Origin: Pseudoalteromonas luteoviolacea
Lineage (GTDB): Bacteria; Pseudomonadota; Gammaproteobacteria; Enterobacterales; Alteromonadaceae
Reading direction: 5' to 3'
Assembly: GCF_018100925.1 (NCBI RefSeq)
Contig: NZ_JAGJEH010000008.1
Coordinates: 186,001 to 250,000, forward strand
Length of the DNA stretch: 64,000 nt
The notes below the pieces were generated by a model, which did no database searches, had not been told where the DNA came from, and saw only the letters and a program-made list of their open reading frames with translations. Both the position numbers and the translations under genes were made by a program. Below are positions 51,470 to 61,154 of this stretch, piece by piece (the stretch's first letter is position 1; every line of letters begins with the position of its first letter).

Positions 51470-51590
51470 TAATGGATAATCGGGAAGTTGGTGCGCAAGT
51501 ATAGGACTTGGTAAACCCAACGCTGCCCCCGCAACGGTAAAACTAATTTTAAATGGTTGAGCCCGGAGACCGGCCTTGAATTTGACTTAT
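51470..51590 (+). ncRNA. Cobalamin riboswitch upstream of btuB
   Basis: The core block CGCTGCCCCCGCAACGGTAA (51521-51540) and the B12 box GAGCCCGGAGACCGGCC (51559-51575) are diagnostic of the adenosylcobalamin/cobalamin aptamer. GGGAAGTTGGTGCG (51482) forms the 5' part. A hairpin of CTTTGTGC / GCACAAAG at 51600-51620 lies between aptamer and the ribosome binding site AGGGGA. It probably acts as the expression platform that limits BtuB translation when B12 is plentiful. The exact ends are approximate. Confidence 0.93.
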
Positions 51591-51632
51591 TTGATGAAAC
51601 TTTGTGCGGTGGGCACAAAGTAGGGGATCTTC

Positions 51633-53489
51633 ATGATAAAAATATCTGCGCTAAGCGCTGCTGTAATCGCAGCGGTTTCATTTCACACGTCTGCTTCTCA
51701 AGAAATTGAACGCATTACAGTAACCGCAAATAAAATTGAACAGTCACAAAAAGATGTGTTAGCAGCTGTGTCGGTTATAGACCGCGCTGACATTGAGCGC
51801 AGTGGCGCACGTGACCTTGCAACAATATTATCTCAGCAGGCTGGAATTCAAATTAATGCAAACGGTAGCTTTGGTCACACGACGAGTATTGCATTGAGAG
51901 GCGGAAGTTCAGATCATACTTTAGTGTTGATTGATGGTATCCGAGTGGGTTCAGCGACATTGGGTTACAAGTCGATTGAAAAAATTCCATTGCAAAGTGT
52001 TGAGCGTGTAGAAATCGTAAAAGGCTCACGCGCTGCGATTTATGGTTCGGACGCAATGGCAGGTGTGATCAACATTATTACTCGTCGAGCTGAACATACC
52101 ACAGCTGATGTCACTGTTGGCAGTAACAGTTACCGCAATGGACAAGTGGCGACGTCTTATAACCATGAAGATCTGACAATATTGGCTAATTTAGGCTATG
52201 AAGAAACCGATAATTTTGACGTTTTGCAAGGAACACAGCCTGATTCAGACGGCCACGACAATACCAGTTTAGGCCTTAAAGCCGAGTATCAAATAGCACC
52301 TGACAGCAAGATATTTGCAGCTTTCCAAGGCAGTGAAGGGGACACATTCTACGATAACCCTTTTGGTGCACAAAACGACACTGCATATCTCGATGAATAC
52401 GATAACCAAGTGGTGAGTTTGGGCTTCGAGACTCAGTTTGGTCAATCTTCACACGCGTTTACAGTGACAAAATCCCAAGATGAATCAGTGAGTGTAGACG
52501 AGTCTAAGAGACAGAAAACGATCACTAAGCGCACCATACTTAACTACGATGGGCATATCGATGTACAAGAAAACCTAGTTGTTCTGGGCGGAGTAAGTGC
52601 ATCAGAAGATGATGTATCAGCTTCGACGTTAGTTTATGAGCAAAGCACACGAGATACTTTGGGTGTGTTTGTGGGATCAGTATATGAATATAACCAAGCG
52701 CTTGTTGAAGCGACAGTACGTTACGATGACGATGATCAGTTTGGCAGTGAAGTCACACACAGCGTAGCATTAGGATACAAGGTACATCGTGATGCAACAT
52801 TTAGGTTTGCACACAATACAGGCTACAAAGCACCAACTTTTAATGACTTGTATTATCCCGGCTCAGGAAACCCGGCGCTATTGCCTGAAGAGTCAGATAA
52901 CTTTGAGCTTGGCTTGAAGGCGTCACTGGCTGATACCACAGTTGATTTTGCAGTTTATCGCACCGATTATACGAACAAAATAGCTTGGGCACCGAACGTT
53001 CAAGGCAATTGGGCACCTGCCAATATTGACAATGCTTTGCATCAAGGTATCGAGGTCAGTGTGTTAAATACGTTGATGTTCGGTATAGAGTCTAACTTTA
53101 ATTATGCTTTTGTAAATGCCAAAGATGAGTCGAAGGGCAAGCCGCTGCCTCGCATAGCTAAGCACTCTGCCAACTGGTTGCTTGCAAAGCAATGGGATGA
53201 GCTTGAGGTGGTAACTGAGCTTCAATTCCGAGGTCAACGTGATAGCTCTAGATCTACGCCTACTGGGGAAGCTTTCAACTTGAGTTCATATACATTGGTT
53301 AATTTAGCGGCCAATTACGAATTATCTGATGCACTAAAACTATCGGCGAGAATAGAGAACTTGTTTGATAAAGAATATGGTGCGGTGGTATCTAGTCTGG
53401 TATCGAATGAACAACAAGAGGTCGTTTCTGTAAACTACTACAATACACCTGAACGACGCTTTTTTGTTAATTTACAGTATCGCTTTTAA
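51633..53489 (+). CDS. btuB: TonB-dependent vitamin B12 receptor
   Basis: The 618-residue outer-membrane receptor imports cobalamin. The signal peptide (KISALSAAVIAAVSFHTSAS) is followed by the TonB box ERITVTA. The plug domain has TSIALRGGSSDHTLVLIDGIRVG and VKGSRAAIYGSDAMAGVINIITR. A 22-strand-type barrel ends in the terminal phenylalanine FVNLQYRF. The riboswitch upstream confirms the ligand. No btuCDF transporter genes are next to it. A strong terminator follows. Confidence 0.95.
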   Translation: MIKISALSAAVIAAVSFHTSASQEIERITVTANKIEQSQKDVLAAVSVIDRADIERSGARDLATILSQQAGIQINANGSFGHTTSIALRGGSSDHTLVLIDGIRVGSATLGYKSIEKIPLQSVERVEIVKGSRAAIYGSDAMAGVINIITRRAEHTTADVTVGSNSYRNGQVATSYNHEDLTILANLGYEETDNFDVLQGTQPDSDGHDNTSLGLKAEYQIAPDSKIFAAFQGSEGDTFYDNPFGAQNDTAYLDEYDNQVVSLGFETQFGQSSHAFTVTKSQDESVSVDESKRQKTITKRTILNYDGHIDVQENLVVLGGVSASEDDVSASTLVYEQSTRDTLGVFVGSVYEYNQALVEATVRYDDDDQFGSEVTHSVALGYKVHRDATFRFAHNTGYKAPTFNDLYYPGSGNPALLPEESDNFELGLKASLADTTVDFAVYRTDYTNKIAWAPNVQGNWAPANIDNALHQGIEVSVLNTLMFGIESNFNYAFVNAKDESKGKPLPRIAKHSANWLLAKQWDELEVVTELQFRGQRDSSRSTPTGEAFNLSSYTLVNLAANYELSDALKLSARIENLFDKEYGAVVSSLVSNEQQEVVSVNYYNTPERRFFVNLQYRF

Positions 53490-53494
53490 GTCAT

Positions 53495-53524
53495 AAAAAA
53501 GGTGAGCTAACGCTCACCTTTTTT
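53495..53524. terminator. Bidirectional terminator between btuB and msrA
   Basis: A perfect 13-bp stem including AAAAAAGGTGAGC / GCTCACCTTTTTT with a TAAC loop. A-run and T-run on opposite sides let it act for both convergent genes. Confidence 0.95.
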
Positions 53525-54053
53525 ACTTTAAATAATCACTAAATCGCTGTTCAAACTTGGCAACTTTTGGCGCTATCATAATACTGCAATATCCTTGGTT
53601 GGGGTTTTCATCAAAGTAGTTTTGATGATATTGCTCAGCATCATAAAATATCTCAGCTGCACTCAGTTCTGTCACAATGGACGCTTCATAGTGTGCTTGA
53701 ATTGCGCAAATGTGCGCTTTTGCGAGCGCTTGCTGTTCATCTGTGTGATAAAAAATCACACTTCTGTATTGAGTCCCGATATCATTTCCTTGCCGGTTCA
53801 ATTGTGTCGGGTCATGAAGCGTAAAAAACATCTCAAGTAATGTCTCGAACGCTATCAGTTCGGCATCAAATTCCAATTGCACTACTTCCGCATGTCTGGT
53901 TGTACCTGAACAGATCTCTTTGTAGGTCGGATTAAGTGTGTCACCACCACTGTAACCTGAGGTGACTGCCGTGACGCCTTTAACTTTGCGAAAGGCGGCA
54001 TCAATACACCAAAAACATCCACCACCAAACGTGGCCAAATGTAGCTTGCTCAT
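53523..54053 (-). CDS. msrA: Peptide methionine-S-sulfoxide reductase
   Basis: It repairs oxidised methionine in proteins. The 176-residue protein has the catalytic GGGCFWCIDAAF motif with Cys13, SGYSGGDTLNPTYKEICSGTTRHAEVVQLEFD, and the resolving cysteine in NQGYCSIMIAP. No MsrB domain is attached. It has no signal peptide, so it should be cytoplasmic. The start touches the stop of the RND transporter gene upstream (TCAT/TTA junction at 54053), so it may share that operon. Confidence 0.95.
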   Translation of the reverse strand: MSKLHLATFGGGCFWCIDAAFRKVKGVTAVTSGYSGGDTLNPTYKEICSGTTRHAEVVQLEFDAELIAFETLLEMFFTLHDPTQLNRQGNDIGTQYRSVIFYHTDEQQALAKAHICAIQAHYEASIVTELSAAEIFYDAEQYHQNYFDENPNQGYCSIMIAPKVAKFEQRFSDYLK

Positions 54054-57000
54054 TAATCAACTCCTTCGTTTTGCTCACGATGAGGGTATGCTTGTTGCTG
54101 TTCACCAAGTGCAATAGCGGTATGCTCTGGTGAGCGTGTGTGTTTAGCTAGTATGCTATAAGCAGTTGGTATCACAAACAAGGTAAGAATTGTAGCTAGA
54201 CTAACACCAGCAAATACCACGACACCAATTACCATACGGCTTTCAGAGCCTGGGCCCGTTGCGAGAACTAGCGGAATGGCACTCATAACTGTTGTAAGAG
54301 AGGTCATGATGATGGGCCGCAATCGTTGAGTCGCTGCGGTAATAATGGCTTGTTCAAACGCGACTCCTTTATCGCGTAGCTGGTTTGCGAATTCAACAAT
54401 CAAAATACCATTTTTAGCACTGAGGCCAATTAACATAACAATACCGATTTGACTGTAAATGTTTAAAGAGCTGTCACTAAAGTATAGACCTAGCATTGCG
54501 CCTATCAATCCAAGTGGTACGGTTAACATAATTACTAACGGGTGAACAAAGCTCTCGAATTGCGCGGCCAGTACCAAGAAGGTCACAGCCAAGGCCAAAA
54601 TAAAGACATAGGTCATTGCCGATGCACCTTCATAGAAAAGCTGTGATTCACCTTTATAGTCGATGACACCATCAGTATGGTTTTCGTCTGCCGCGACTTG
54701 ATTTAAAAAATCAAGAGCTTGTTCAAGGGTATACCCTTGTGCAAGGTTTGCAGTAATCGTGATTGCACGCATGCGGTTAAAGCGATTGAGTCTTGCCGCC
54801 GTCGCTTCTTCTTTGACTGTGATCAGGCTATCTAGTGGTACAAGCTGGCCGGTACGTGAGGAAACATAGACATTATTGATATCTGTAGGCGCACTAAAAT
54901 CCGCTTTTTCTCCCTTTAGGATGACGTCATACTCTTCGCCACGATCAATGAATGTTGTAACACGTCGTTGGCCTAACATGGTTTCAAGCGTGCGGCCAAT
55001 ATCATTGCTTGATACACCTAAATCAGCCGCTTTTAATTTATCAATACTGATTAGAAACTGTGGGAAGGTCTCTTTGTAATCGTGATCTAATCTGACTAGC
55101 CCCGGATTGTTGCGGGCTCGTTCAAAAATGCGATCTCGCCATGCAGCTAACTCTTGATAGTCATTACCTTGCAATACAAACTCAATTGGACGGGAAGAGC
55201 CGCCACCCCCTATGCCACGGCGCATGATCGCAAATGCTCTGACGTCAGTAACTTGTTGCATTTTGCCACTGATCTCAGACATGACTTGCCAGGTTGAGCG
55301 TTTGCGCTCATCCCAATCTGGCATGCCCACGATAGCGACACCACCCCGGTTACCCCACCCAGGCACGCGAACTAAAACGCGGCTGAGCTCTTCGTTTTCC
55401 AAATAAGGCATTAAGTGCTGTTCTATTTGTGCCATATTTGCAGCGTTATTTTCATAACTCGCCCCTTCAGGGCCATTCATCATGATAAAAAAGGTGCCGC
55501 GGTCTTCTTTGGGTGTAAGTTCAGAGGGAATTTGCTTAAAGAGTCCGTAGCTGGCGGCAACTGAAAGTGCTAGCACTAATATCAACCCATATCGGCTATG
55601 AATATTATTTTTTAGTACCGTTTGGTAGCCTTGCTCCAGCTTACCAAACTGTTGGTTCATCCACTGTGAAAAGCGGCCTTCTTGGCCCTGTTTGAGTACT
55701 TTTGAGCAAAGAGCGGGTGATAATGTAAGGGCAGTGATACTCGAAAATATAACCGCAGCGCTGACTGCCAGCGCGAATTCTGTAAATAGCGCACCAATAC
55801 GTCCATCCATAAAGACGAGCGGTACAAAAACTGATACTAAGACTAACGTGGTTGCGATAATTGCAAAACCTACTTCTCGAGCACCGCGAAATGCGGCAAG
55901 TAACCTTGGTTCACCTTGTTCTATTCGGCGGTGAATGTTTTCCAACATTACTATGGCATCGTCCACAACTAAGCCAATAGCGAGAACCAATGCTAATAAT
56001 GTTAGCAAGTTAATAGAGTAACCCATTGCCAGCAAAAACATGAAGGTTGCTACTAAGGCAACGGGCACCGTGACCGCGGGGATCAAGGTTGCGCGAATAT
56101 TACCGAGGAAAATAAAAATGATCAGTACCACCAAACCCATAGCGATGGCGAGTGTTCGGTATACTTCCGATATCGATTCGCGAATAAAGATAGAGGAGTC
56201 GTAGCTGTCTTCTATCCGAGTGCCTTCAGGTAGGTTACGTTTAATAGCAATAAGTTCTTGTTTAACGTTATCAACTACCTCAAGAGTATTAGCTTTGGCT
56301 TGCTTTACAATACCAAGGCCTATCATATTGTTGCCATTGCCGCGGAATGTACTTTCTTCATCTTGCGCTTCTAAAGATACTTTGGCAACTTCGTTCAATC
56401 GGATCAGGTAGCCATTCTCACCCCGTTTGATAACAAGGTTATCAAAATCGGTTTGAGAGGTATAATTACGTGCGATCCGCACGGCAAAGTCACGATCTAG
56501 TGATTCAATTTCACCAGCGGGCAGTTCAACATTCTCTCTACGTAACACATTTTCTATATCGCTACTTGTCACACCTCTGGCGGCCATAGCTTTGCGATCA
56601 AGCCAAATTTTCATCGCATACCTTCGCTCTCCGCCGATTTGTACTCGGGAGACACCGTCAACAACGGCTAGACGATCTACTATATAACGTTGAGCGTAGT
56701 CTGAGAGTTGCAGTGTATCCATTGACGTACTATTGAGTACAAACCAAGCTACGGCATTTTCATCGTCGCTGGACTTAGACACTTCTGGAGGGCGAACCTG
56801 CTCGGGGAGTCGATCTAGTGCGCGAGAAACTCGTTCACGAACATCGTTAGCTGCGGCGTCAATGTCTCTATCAATATTAAACTCAATGGTGATGTTAGAG
56901 CGTCCATTGCGACTTGATGAATTAATGCTTTTGATACCTTCGATACCAGAAATACGGTTCTCAAGCACTTGAGTTATTTTGGCTTCGACTACAGCTGCTG

Positions 57001-57163
57001 ACGCGCCCGTGTAATCTGTGCTGACATTGACTATGGGGGTTTCAATATCTGGGTATTCACGCAGAGGCAGCATGGTAAAAGCCACAATACCGAAAGTAAG
57101 CAGCAGTAAATTTATGACAATAGCAAAAACAGGGCGCTTTACGGCCGTATCAGTGATCTTCAC
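54053..57163 (-). CDS. RND multidrug efflux permease (HAE-1 type)
   Basis: This 1036-residue inner-membrane permease is of AcrB type. MKITDTAVKRPVFAIVINLLLLTFG is the N-terminal helix, and two large periplasmic loops and 12 helices follow. The proton-relay aspartates are in AIGLVVDDAIVMLENIHRR. It should export drugs, dyes or metabolites from periplasm or membrane using proton-motive force. It is encoded 3 bases after the membrane-fusion protein, forming a pump pair without an adjacent TolC-type channel. Substrates cannot be told. Confidence 0.93.
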   Translation of the reverse strand: MKITDTAVKRPVFAIVINLLLLTFGIVAFTMLPLREYPDIETPIVNVSTDYTGASAAVVEAKITQVLENRISGIEGIKSINSSSRNGRSNITIEFNIDRDIDAAANDVRERVSRALDRLPEQVRPPEVSKSSDDENAVAWFVLNSTSMDTLQLSDYAQRYIVDRLAVVDGVSRVQIGGERRYAMKIWLDRKAMAARGVTSSDIENVLRRENVELPAGEIESLDRDFAVRIARNYTSQTDFDNLVIKRGENGYLIRLNEVAKVSLEAQDEESTFRGNGNNMIGLGIVKQAKANTLEVVDNVKQELIAIKRNLPEGTRIEDSYDSSIFIRESISEVYRTLAIAMGLVVLIIFIFLGNIRATLIPAVTVPVALVATFMFLLAMGYSINLLTLLALVLAIGLVVDDAIVMLENIHRRIEQGEPRLLAAFRGAREVGFAIIATTLVLVSVFVPLVFMDGRIGALFTEFALAVSAAVIFSSITALTLSPALCSKVLKQGQEGRFSQWMNQQFGKLEQGYQTVLKNNIHSRYGLILVLALSVAASYGLFKQIPSELTPKEDRGTFFIMMNGPEGASYENNAANMAQIEQHLMPYLENEELSRVLVRVPGWGNRGGVAIVGMPDWDERKRSTWQVMSEISGKMQQVTDVRAFAIMRRGIGGGGSSRPIEFVLQGNDYQELAAWRDRIFERARNNPGLVRLDHDYKETFPQFLISIDKLKAADLGVSSNDIGRTLETMLGQRRVTTFIDRGEEYDVILKGEKADFSAPTDINNVYVSSRTGQLVPLDSLITVKEEATAARLNRFNRMRAITITANLAQGYTLEQALDFLNQVAADENHTDGVIDYKGESQLFYEGASAMTYVFILALAVTFLVLAAQFESFVHPLVIMLTVPLGLIGAMLGLYFSDSSLNIYSQIGIVMLIGLSAKNGILIVEFANQLRDKGVAFEQAIITAATQRLRPIIMTSLTTVMSAIPLVLATGPGSESRMVIGVVVFAGVSLATILTLFVIPTAYSILAKHTRSPEHTAIALGEQQQAYPHREQNEGVD

Positions 57164-57166
57164 GCT

Positions 57167-58216
57167 TTACCCCTTTACCGTAACTTGGCTACCGCTGCGA
57201 ATTTTAGTTGTGCCTTCGGTCACAACTAACTGTCCCGACTCGATGCCTTTAACCGCAACCCAGCCGGAAAAGCGATTTAACAAGGTGATCTGTTGCTGTT
57301 TAACTTTATTGTCCTCAACAATATACACAAAATGCTTGTCTTGCCTTGGGATCAGGCTTTTTTCTGGCACCATTAAAGCGTTCACTTGTTGCAGTTGCAC
57401 TGCGACGTTGAGCAACATGCCCGGACGAAGGTGATTTTCAGCGTTGTCGAAACTGGCGGTAACTTGAATACTGCGGGTGGATTCGTCAATACGTGGGTCG
57501 ATGTGAGAAATGTGTCCCCAAAACAACTGTTGTTGATATGCGTCACTCACTACACTGGTCTTCATACCCAAAGTTAATTTTGCTAAGTATTTTTCTGGGA
57601 GCTGAAAATCTACTTTAATGGTGTTGATGTCGTCTAAGGTGGTCAGCGGTGTGTTGTCTTTTACGTAGCTGCCAATTGATACCAAGCGCTTTCCTAATAC
57701 GCCATCAAAGGGCGCGTAAATCGTCATTTCCGAGAGCTTGAGTTTCGTGGCTTGAAGTTGAGTATTGAGCGCCTCTACTGTTGAGCGCTGTGCATCAAGC
57801 TGAGAGCGAGCGGCAGACTGTGTTTTGGCTAGCTCTGTTAAACGGGTCAGCTGTCTTTGTTGTTCTTTTAAATTGATAGTCAACTCTTTGACAGCTAAAA
57901 GCTCTTCTTTGTTGTTCAGCTGCGCTAATTTTTGTCCACGTGTTACAGATTGACCATCGCTGAATAAAATGTCGCTGATATAATCACTGTGTGAACTTGT
58001 AATGTCGACCGCTTGGTTGGCTCGAGCAGAACCAATGGCTTCAGCGGTTACTGCGCGATGTTGAGGGGTAACGGTATGAACAGAGACTTCTACAGCCCTG
58101 CTGGCACGATTTGATTGCTCACCTTGAGTTGCGGGAAAATAGAGATAGCCGCACAATGCAATTAGCATTAAAATAAGGGTAGGAAAAAGGGCTTTGCCCG
58201 ACTGATTTGCACGCAT
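57167..58216 (-). CDS. RND efflux membrane-fusion protein
   Basis: The 349-residue periplasmic adaptor has an N-terminal membrane anchor (ALFPTLILMLIALCGYLYF), a biotinyl-lipoyl half-motif, a short coiled-coil hairpin (LAAVKELTINLKEQQRQLTRL region, residues about 105-165) and the second half-motif APFDGVLGKRLVSIGSYV. A beta-barrel domain with RPGMLLNVAVQL and VPEKSLIPRQDKHFVYIVE follows. It links the permease to an outer-membrane channel. No regulator is adjacent; the promoter should lie in the 58217-58350 gap. Confidence 0.9.
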   Translation of the reverse strand: MRANQSGKALFPTLILMLIALCGYLYFPATQGEQSNRASRAVEVSVHTVTPQHRAVTAEAIGSARANQAVDITSSHSDYISDILFSDGQSVTRGQKLAQLNNKEELLAVKELTINLKEQQRQLTRLTELAKTQSAARSQLDAQRSTVEALNTQLQATKLKLSEMTIYAPFDGVLGKRLVSIGSYVKDNTPLTTLDDINTIKVDFQLPEKYLAKLTLGMKTSVVSDAYQQQLFWGHISHIDPRIDESTRSIQVTASFDNAENHLRPGMLLNVAVQLQQVNALMVPEKSLIPRQDKHFVYIVEDNKVKQQQITLLNRFSGWVAVKGIESGQLVVTEGTTKIRSGSQVTVKG

Positions 58217-58350
58217 AATTTAATCTCACTATTTGTAGATGATTAGTGTACAAAAATTCTTGAGGGAGAAAATTGCGGATATCTTGTATATTTGTGTATT
58301 AAACGAAAATATAACAAGACACCTTACTGTGTACCCAAAAGGTTACGAAA

Positions 58351-58452
58351 ATGCGTAAAGTAAAACCCTGTAAAAAATGTCTGCAATTACGAAAACTATT
58401 CGTGTGGTTGATTGCAATGCTGATATTTTATTGGTGGTTCTACTATGCATAA
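58351..58452 (+). CDS. 33-residue CxxC membrane microprotein
   Basis: ATG 58351 starts a 33-codon frame ending at TAA 58450-58452. The product begins MRKVKPCKKCLQLRK, a basic stretch with a Cys-x-x-Cys pair, and continues as one hydrophobic Trp/Tyr-rich helix (LFVWLIAMLIFYWWFYYA). AAAGG about nine bases ahead is a fair ribosome binding site. The end overlaps the next gene's start by eight bases, which supports coupled translation. No homologue is recognised. It could be a zinc- or haem-binding or purely regulatory small membrane protein. Coding status is inferred from the overlap and composition. Confidence 0.5.
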   Translation: MRKVKPCKKCLQLRKLFVWLIAMLIFYWWFYYA

Positions 58453-59152
58453 AGTATCACTGCGAGCGACAGCCAATCGTCACAGTATCGAGTTTATGCT
58501 CGCGGGTGGTATCTGCCTTGTTATTATTATTGTGTTTGTTGCGCTGCGAGCTACGCCACCTACGATATTAGAGTTGGCGTTTGCAGCAGCTGCTATTTGC
58601 TCGATATTACTGGGCTTTTTAAAAAGTCAGCAGCCTTTTTACAGTATTGAAATGAGCGCCATTACACTCAATTATGTCCATAAATATGGCGTTATGCATG
58701 TTTCTCATAAGAATTTTCACTCCAGCGGTGTCCCTTTTGTAACACAAGGAGTTGAAAACCTTGAGTTAAATGCTGTAGGTATTAAACTAAACAATATTGA
58801 TGAGTTTTTGATAGAGCTGACCCCCCGTTTGGCTGGGAAGCTATTAATAGAACAGCGGCATATTTTTTTACAAGCTGTTAAAATACATTGCGCAAATGGC
58901 AATTGTCCATCAGAATGGCTAATAGAAGAAACCTGCTATGAATCGCCGGATGGGCGCTCATATACAGGCCTGATGGCCATGTTTGCAAATAGGATGCAAA
59001 ATCTTAAAACGATTACTGGGTACGATCTCATCTTACCTGCGAATGTTTTAGACAGGGATATATGGCAATTTGCTAATATTTTAAACCACTGGAAGTTAAC
59101 ACCAGAAAAGGTGGTCAAAGATTTGCATGAGCAAATTGCCACCGCTAGATGA
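58445..59152 (+). CDS. DUF2982-like membrane protein
   Basis: The 235-residue protein has two N-terminal helices (FMLAGGICLVIIIVFVAL and LELAFAAAAICSILLGFL). A cytoplasmic or periplasmic domain follows with INYVH-like repeats and a cysteine-bearing block (VKIHCANGNCPSEWLIEETCYE) and then LMAMFANRMQNLKTITGYDLILPANVLDRD. The order fits the gammaproteobacterial DUF2982 proteins, whose function is unknown. It is the second gene of the run starting at 58351. Confidence 0.65.
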   Translation: MHKVSLRATANRHSIEFMLAGGICLVIIIVFVALRATPPTILELAFAAAAICSILLGFLKSQQPFYSIEMSAITLNYVHKYGVMHVSHKNFHSSGVPFVTQGVENLELNAVGIKLNNIDEFLIELTPRLAGKLLIEQRHIFLQAVKIHCANGNCPSEWLIEETCYESPDGRSYTGLMAMFANRMQNLKTITGYDLILPANVLDRDIWQFANILNHWKLTPEKVVKDLHEQIATAR

Positions 59153-59169
59153 AGTAACAGGATATATAC

Positions 59170-59502
59170 ATGAGCTTCGATAGAGCCTTTATTAAAAGTG
59201 GTCGTAATACCATTATCCATAAAGATAAAAAGCTCGATTTAGTGATCGTGAATGCGGAAAGCCACCCAAAGATTAAGGTAACAGCCACGGGCTTAGTGCC
59301 GTTTAAAGAAGAGTTACCGAGAAATCGCCGGGAAGCTAAAGAGCGCTATTTAGAGGTGGTGCAAATTTCAAGTGCAGACGTATTCAGCGAAGTTAAGCGA
59401 CTGCTTTTTATTCAGTCATTAGACGGTCGTGAATATAAAGTAGATTACAGTAAGGTTGGCACTAAGTTATTTGTTCGTATCCATCAAGATAGCTACCTCT
59501 AA
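59170..59502 (+). CDS. Hypothetical 110-residue cytoplasmic protein
   Basis: This is a hydrophilic 110-residue protein with alternating strands and no signal peptide or helix long enough to span a membrane. The segment KIKVTATGLVPFKEELPRNRREAKERYLEVVQISSADV stands out for charge (positions about 34-71). It begins 17 bases after the DUF2982-like stop and may be cotranscribed. I recognise no family. Confidence 0.6.
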   Translation: MSFDRAFIKSGRNTIIHKDKKLDLVIVNAESHPKIKVTATGLVPFKEELPRNRREAKERYLEVVQISSADVFSEVKRLLFIQSLDGREYKVDYSKVGTKLFVRIHQDSYL

Positions 59503-59534
59503 CATGACACGGAGGTAGTCAGTTAGGAGTTGTA

Positions 59535-61154
59535 ATGCTAAAAAAATCGCTTGTCGTCATGGCCATCTCAACGGTGTTGAGTGGCTGTGGAGGTTCAGGT
59601 GGCTCAAATGAAGAAGTTGTCAGAGCCAGTGTCAATGCAGGACAAGATGTCACTGTCATCGAAAAGAACGAATTTACGCTTAAAGCAGCAGCTTCACCCA
59701 CTGGAGGAACATTTAACTGGCAGGTCACATCAGGCCCGTCTTTTGATGGTTTTCCACAAACTGGGGAAGAGCTGACTGTCACTGCACCCGATGTAAAAGG
59801 CAACAGCCTTGCTGTGCTGAAAGTTGACTACCTTGCGCCAAATGGCGAGTTGGTGAGCGATACGCTGAATGTCAATATTACATCTAATAACCAGTTGCCT
59901 GTTGCGGTTGTAAAGCAAACTGCGCCGGAAGAGTCGTCAAAATATCAAGATACAATAGTTTTGTCGGCATCTGAGTCGAGTGACCCCGATGAAAACGGAC
60001 AGGTGGTAGGGTATAAATGGCAATTGATCTCAGGGCCAAGCAACATATCTGTGGAAGATACGGGCAAGGTCACTTTAAGTTTTGTACACCCTTTATTAGC
60101 TGAAACACAAACTGCGGTTTGGCGCTTAACAGTCACTGATGATGAGGGTGGCAGTACAACAACGGATATCAGTGTTGCTCTGGCTAAAAATGATGAGGTT
60201 GTGCTAGCCGAAGCCGGTGAAGATCAACAGGTACTTGAGTTTGATACAGTCACGTTAGACGCAACCAAAAGTGTCACGGTTGACGGGCAATATACGTGTA
60301 ACTGGCAGCAATCCAGCACTGGCAGCGCTATCACTCTTGCCAATAACACCGAATGCAAAACGACTTTTCAAGCCCCTGATAAAGAACAAAATACCTTTGC
60401 TACCTTTAAAGTGACGGTGACAGACTCCGCTAATCGCAGTGGTGATGATGAAGTTCGGATTGATATATTGCCTAAACCACTCAGTAACCTGAATGACAGT
60501 GGTTCGAGCACCTGCTACAACAATTCTACAGCCATTTCGTGTGGCGACAGTTCATTCCCCAGGCAGGATGCTGAGTTAGGTAGAGATAGTGTTGCACAAG
60601 TGATCTCTAAAGAGGGATCTGGCAATCTAGCCTTTGACTTTACTAAACTGGATGCAGACGGCAAAGAGCTGCAAGATGATGCGCCGACATTTAGCTGTGT
60701 GCGGGATAACATCACAGGGCTAGTTTGGGAAGTGAAAGATCAAACTGCGACGTCAATTCGCTATGCGCAAAACCATTATACGTGGACATTTAATACAAAT
60801 GTAGCGGGTGGTATTCAAGCGTTTATCAATAGTGTCAATGGGCTGGCTGGTGGTTATTGTGGCGGTAATACTTGGCGCTTACCAAGTTATACCGAGCTGA
60901 TGAGCATCGTCGATTTTGGTCGAAACAGCGTCCATGTATTAGATCCCGCATTTTTCCCCAACATGCCAGATGAAGCAATACAGGGACATTTATATTACTG
61001 GACAAATCAAACTGCGGTTGGGGGAACCGATGGTTTGGATGCTAACCTTACCAGAGCTTATGTAATTGATATGATTACAGGAAATGACGTGCCCAGAGCA
61101 AAAGCACAAACCGCATATGTAAGACTTGTACGAGGAAATGCAAATGCAAATTAA
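59535..61154 (+). CDS. Lipoprotein with PKD-like repeats and a C-terminal DUF1566 domain
   Basis: The 539-residue protein starts with a lipoprotein signal (VVMAISTVLSGC, lipidated Cys18) and a Gly/Ser linker. Three PKD/Ig-like modules follow, with ASESSDPDENGQVVGYKWQL and LDATKSVTVDGQYTCNWQQ as their clearest cores. The C-terminal domain (about residues 370-537) has the DUF1566/Lcl pattern: NITGLVWEVKD, GGNTWRLPSYTELMSIVDFGRN, YYWTNQTA and TAYVRLVRG. DUF1566 domains are C-type-lectin-like folds found on exported proteins. The ribosome binding site is AGGAG ahead of ATG 59535. The substrate is unknown. Confidence 0.8.
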   Translation: MLKKSLVVMAISTVLSGCGGSGGSNEEVVRASVNAGQDVTVIEKNEFTLKAAASPTGGTFNWQVTSGPSFDGFPQTGEELTVTAPDVKGNSLAVLKVDYLAPNGELVSDTLNVNITSNNQLPVAVVKQTAPEESSKYQDTIVLSASESSDPDENGQVVGYKWQLISGPSNISVEDTGKVTLSFVHPLLAETQTAVWRLTVTDDEGGSTTTDISVALAKNDEVVLAEAGEDQQVLEFDTVTLDATKSVTVDGQYTCNWQQSSTGSAITLANNTECKTTFQAPDKEQNTFATFKVTVTDSANRSGDDEVRIDILPKPLSNLNDSGSSTCYNNSTAISCGDSSFPRQDAELGRDSVAQVISKEGSGNLAFDFTKLDADGKELQDDAPTFSCVRDNITGLVWEVKDQTATSIRYAQNHYTWTFNTNVAGGIQAFINSVNGLAGGYCGGNTWRLPSYTELMSIVDFGRNSVHVLDPAFFPNMPDEAIQGHLYYWTNQTAVGGTDGLDANLTRAYVIDMITGNDVPRAKAQTAYVRLVRGNANAN

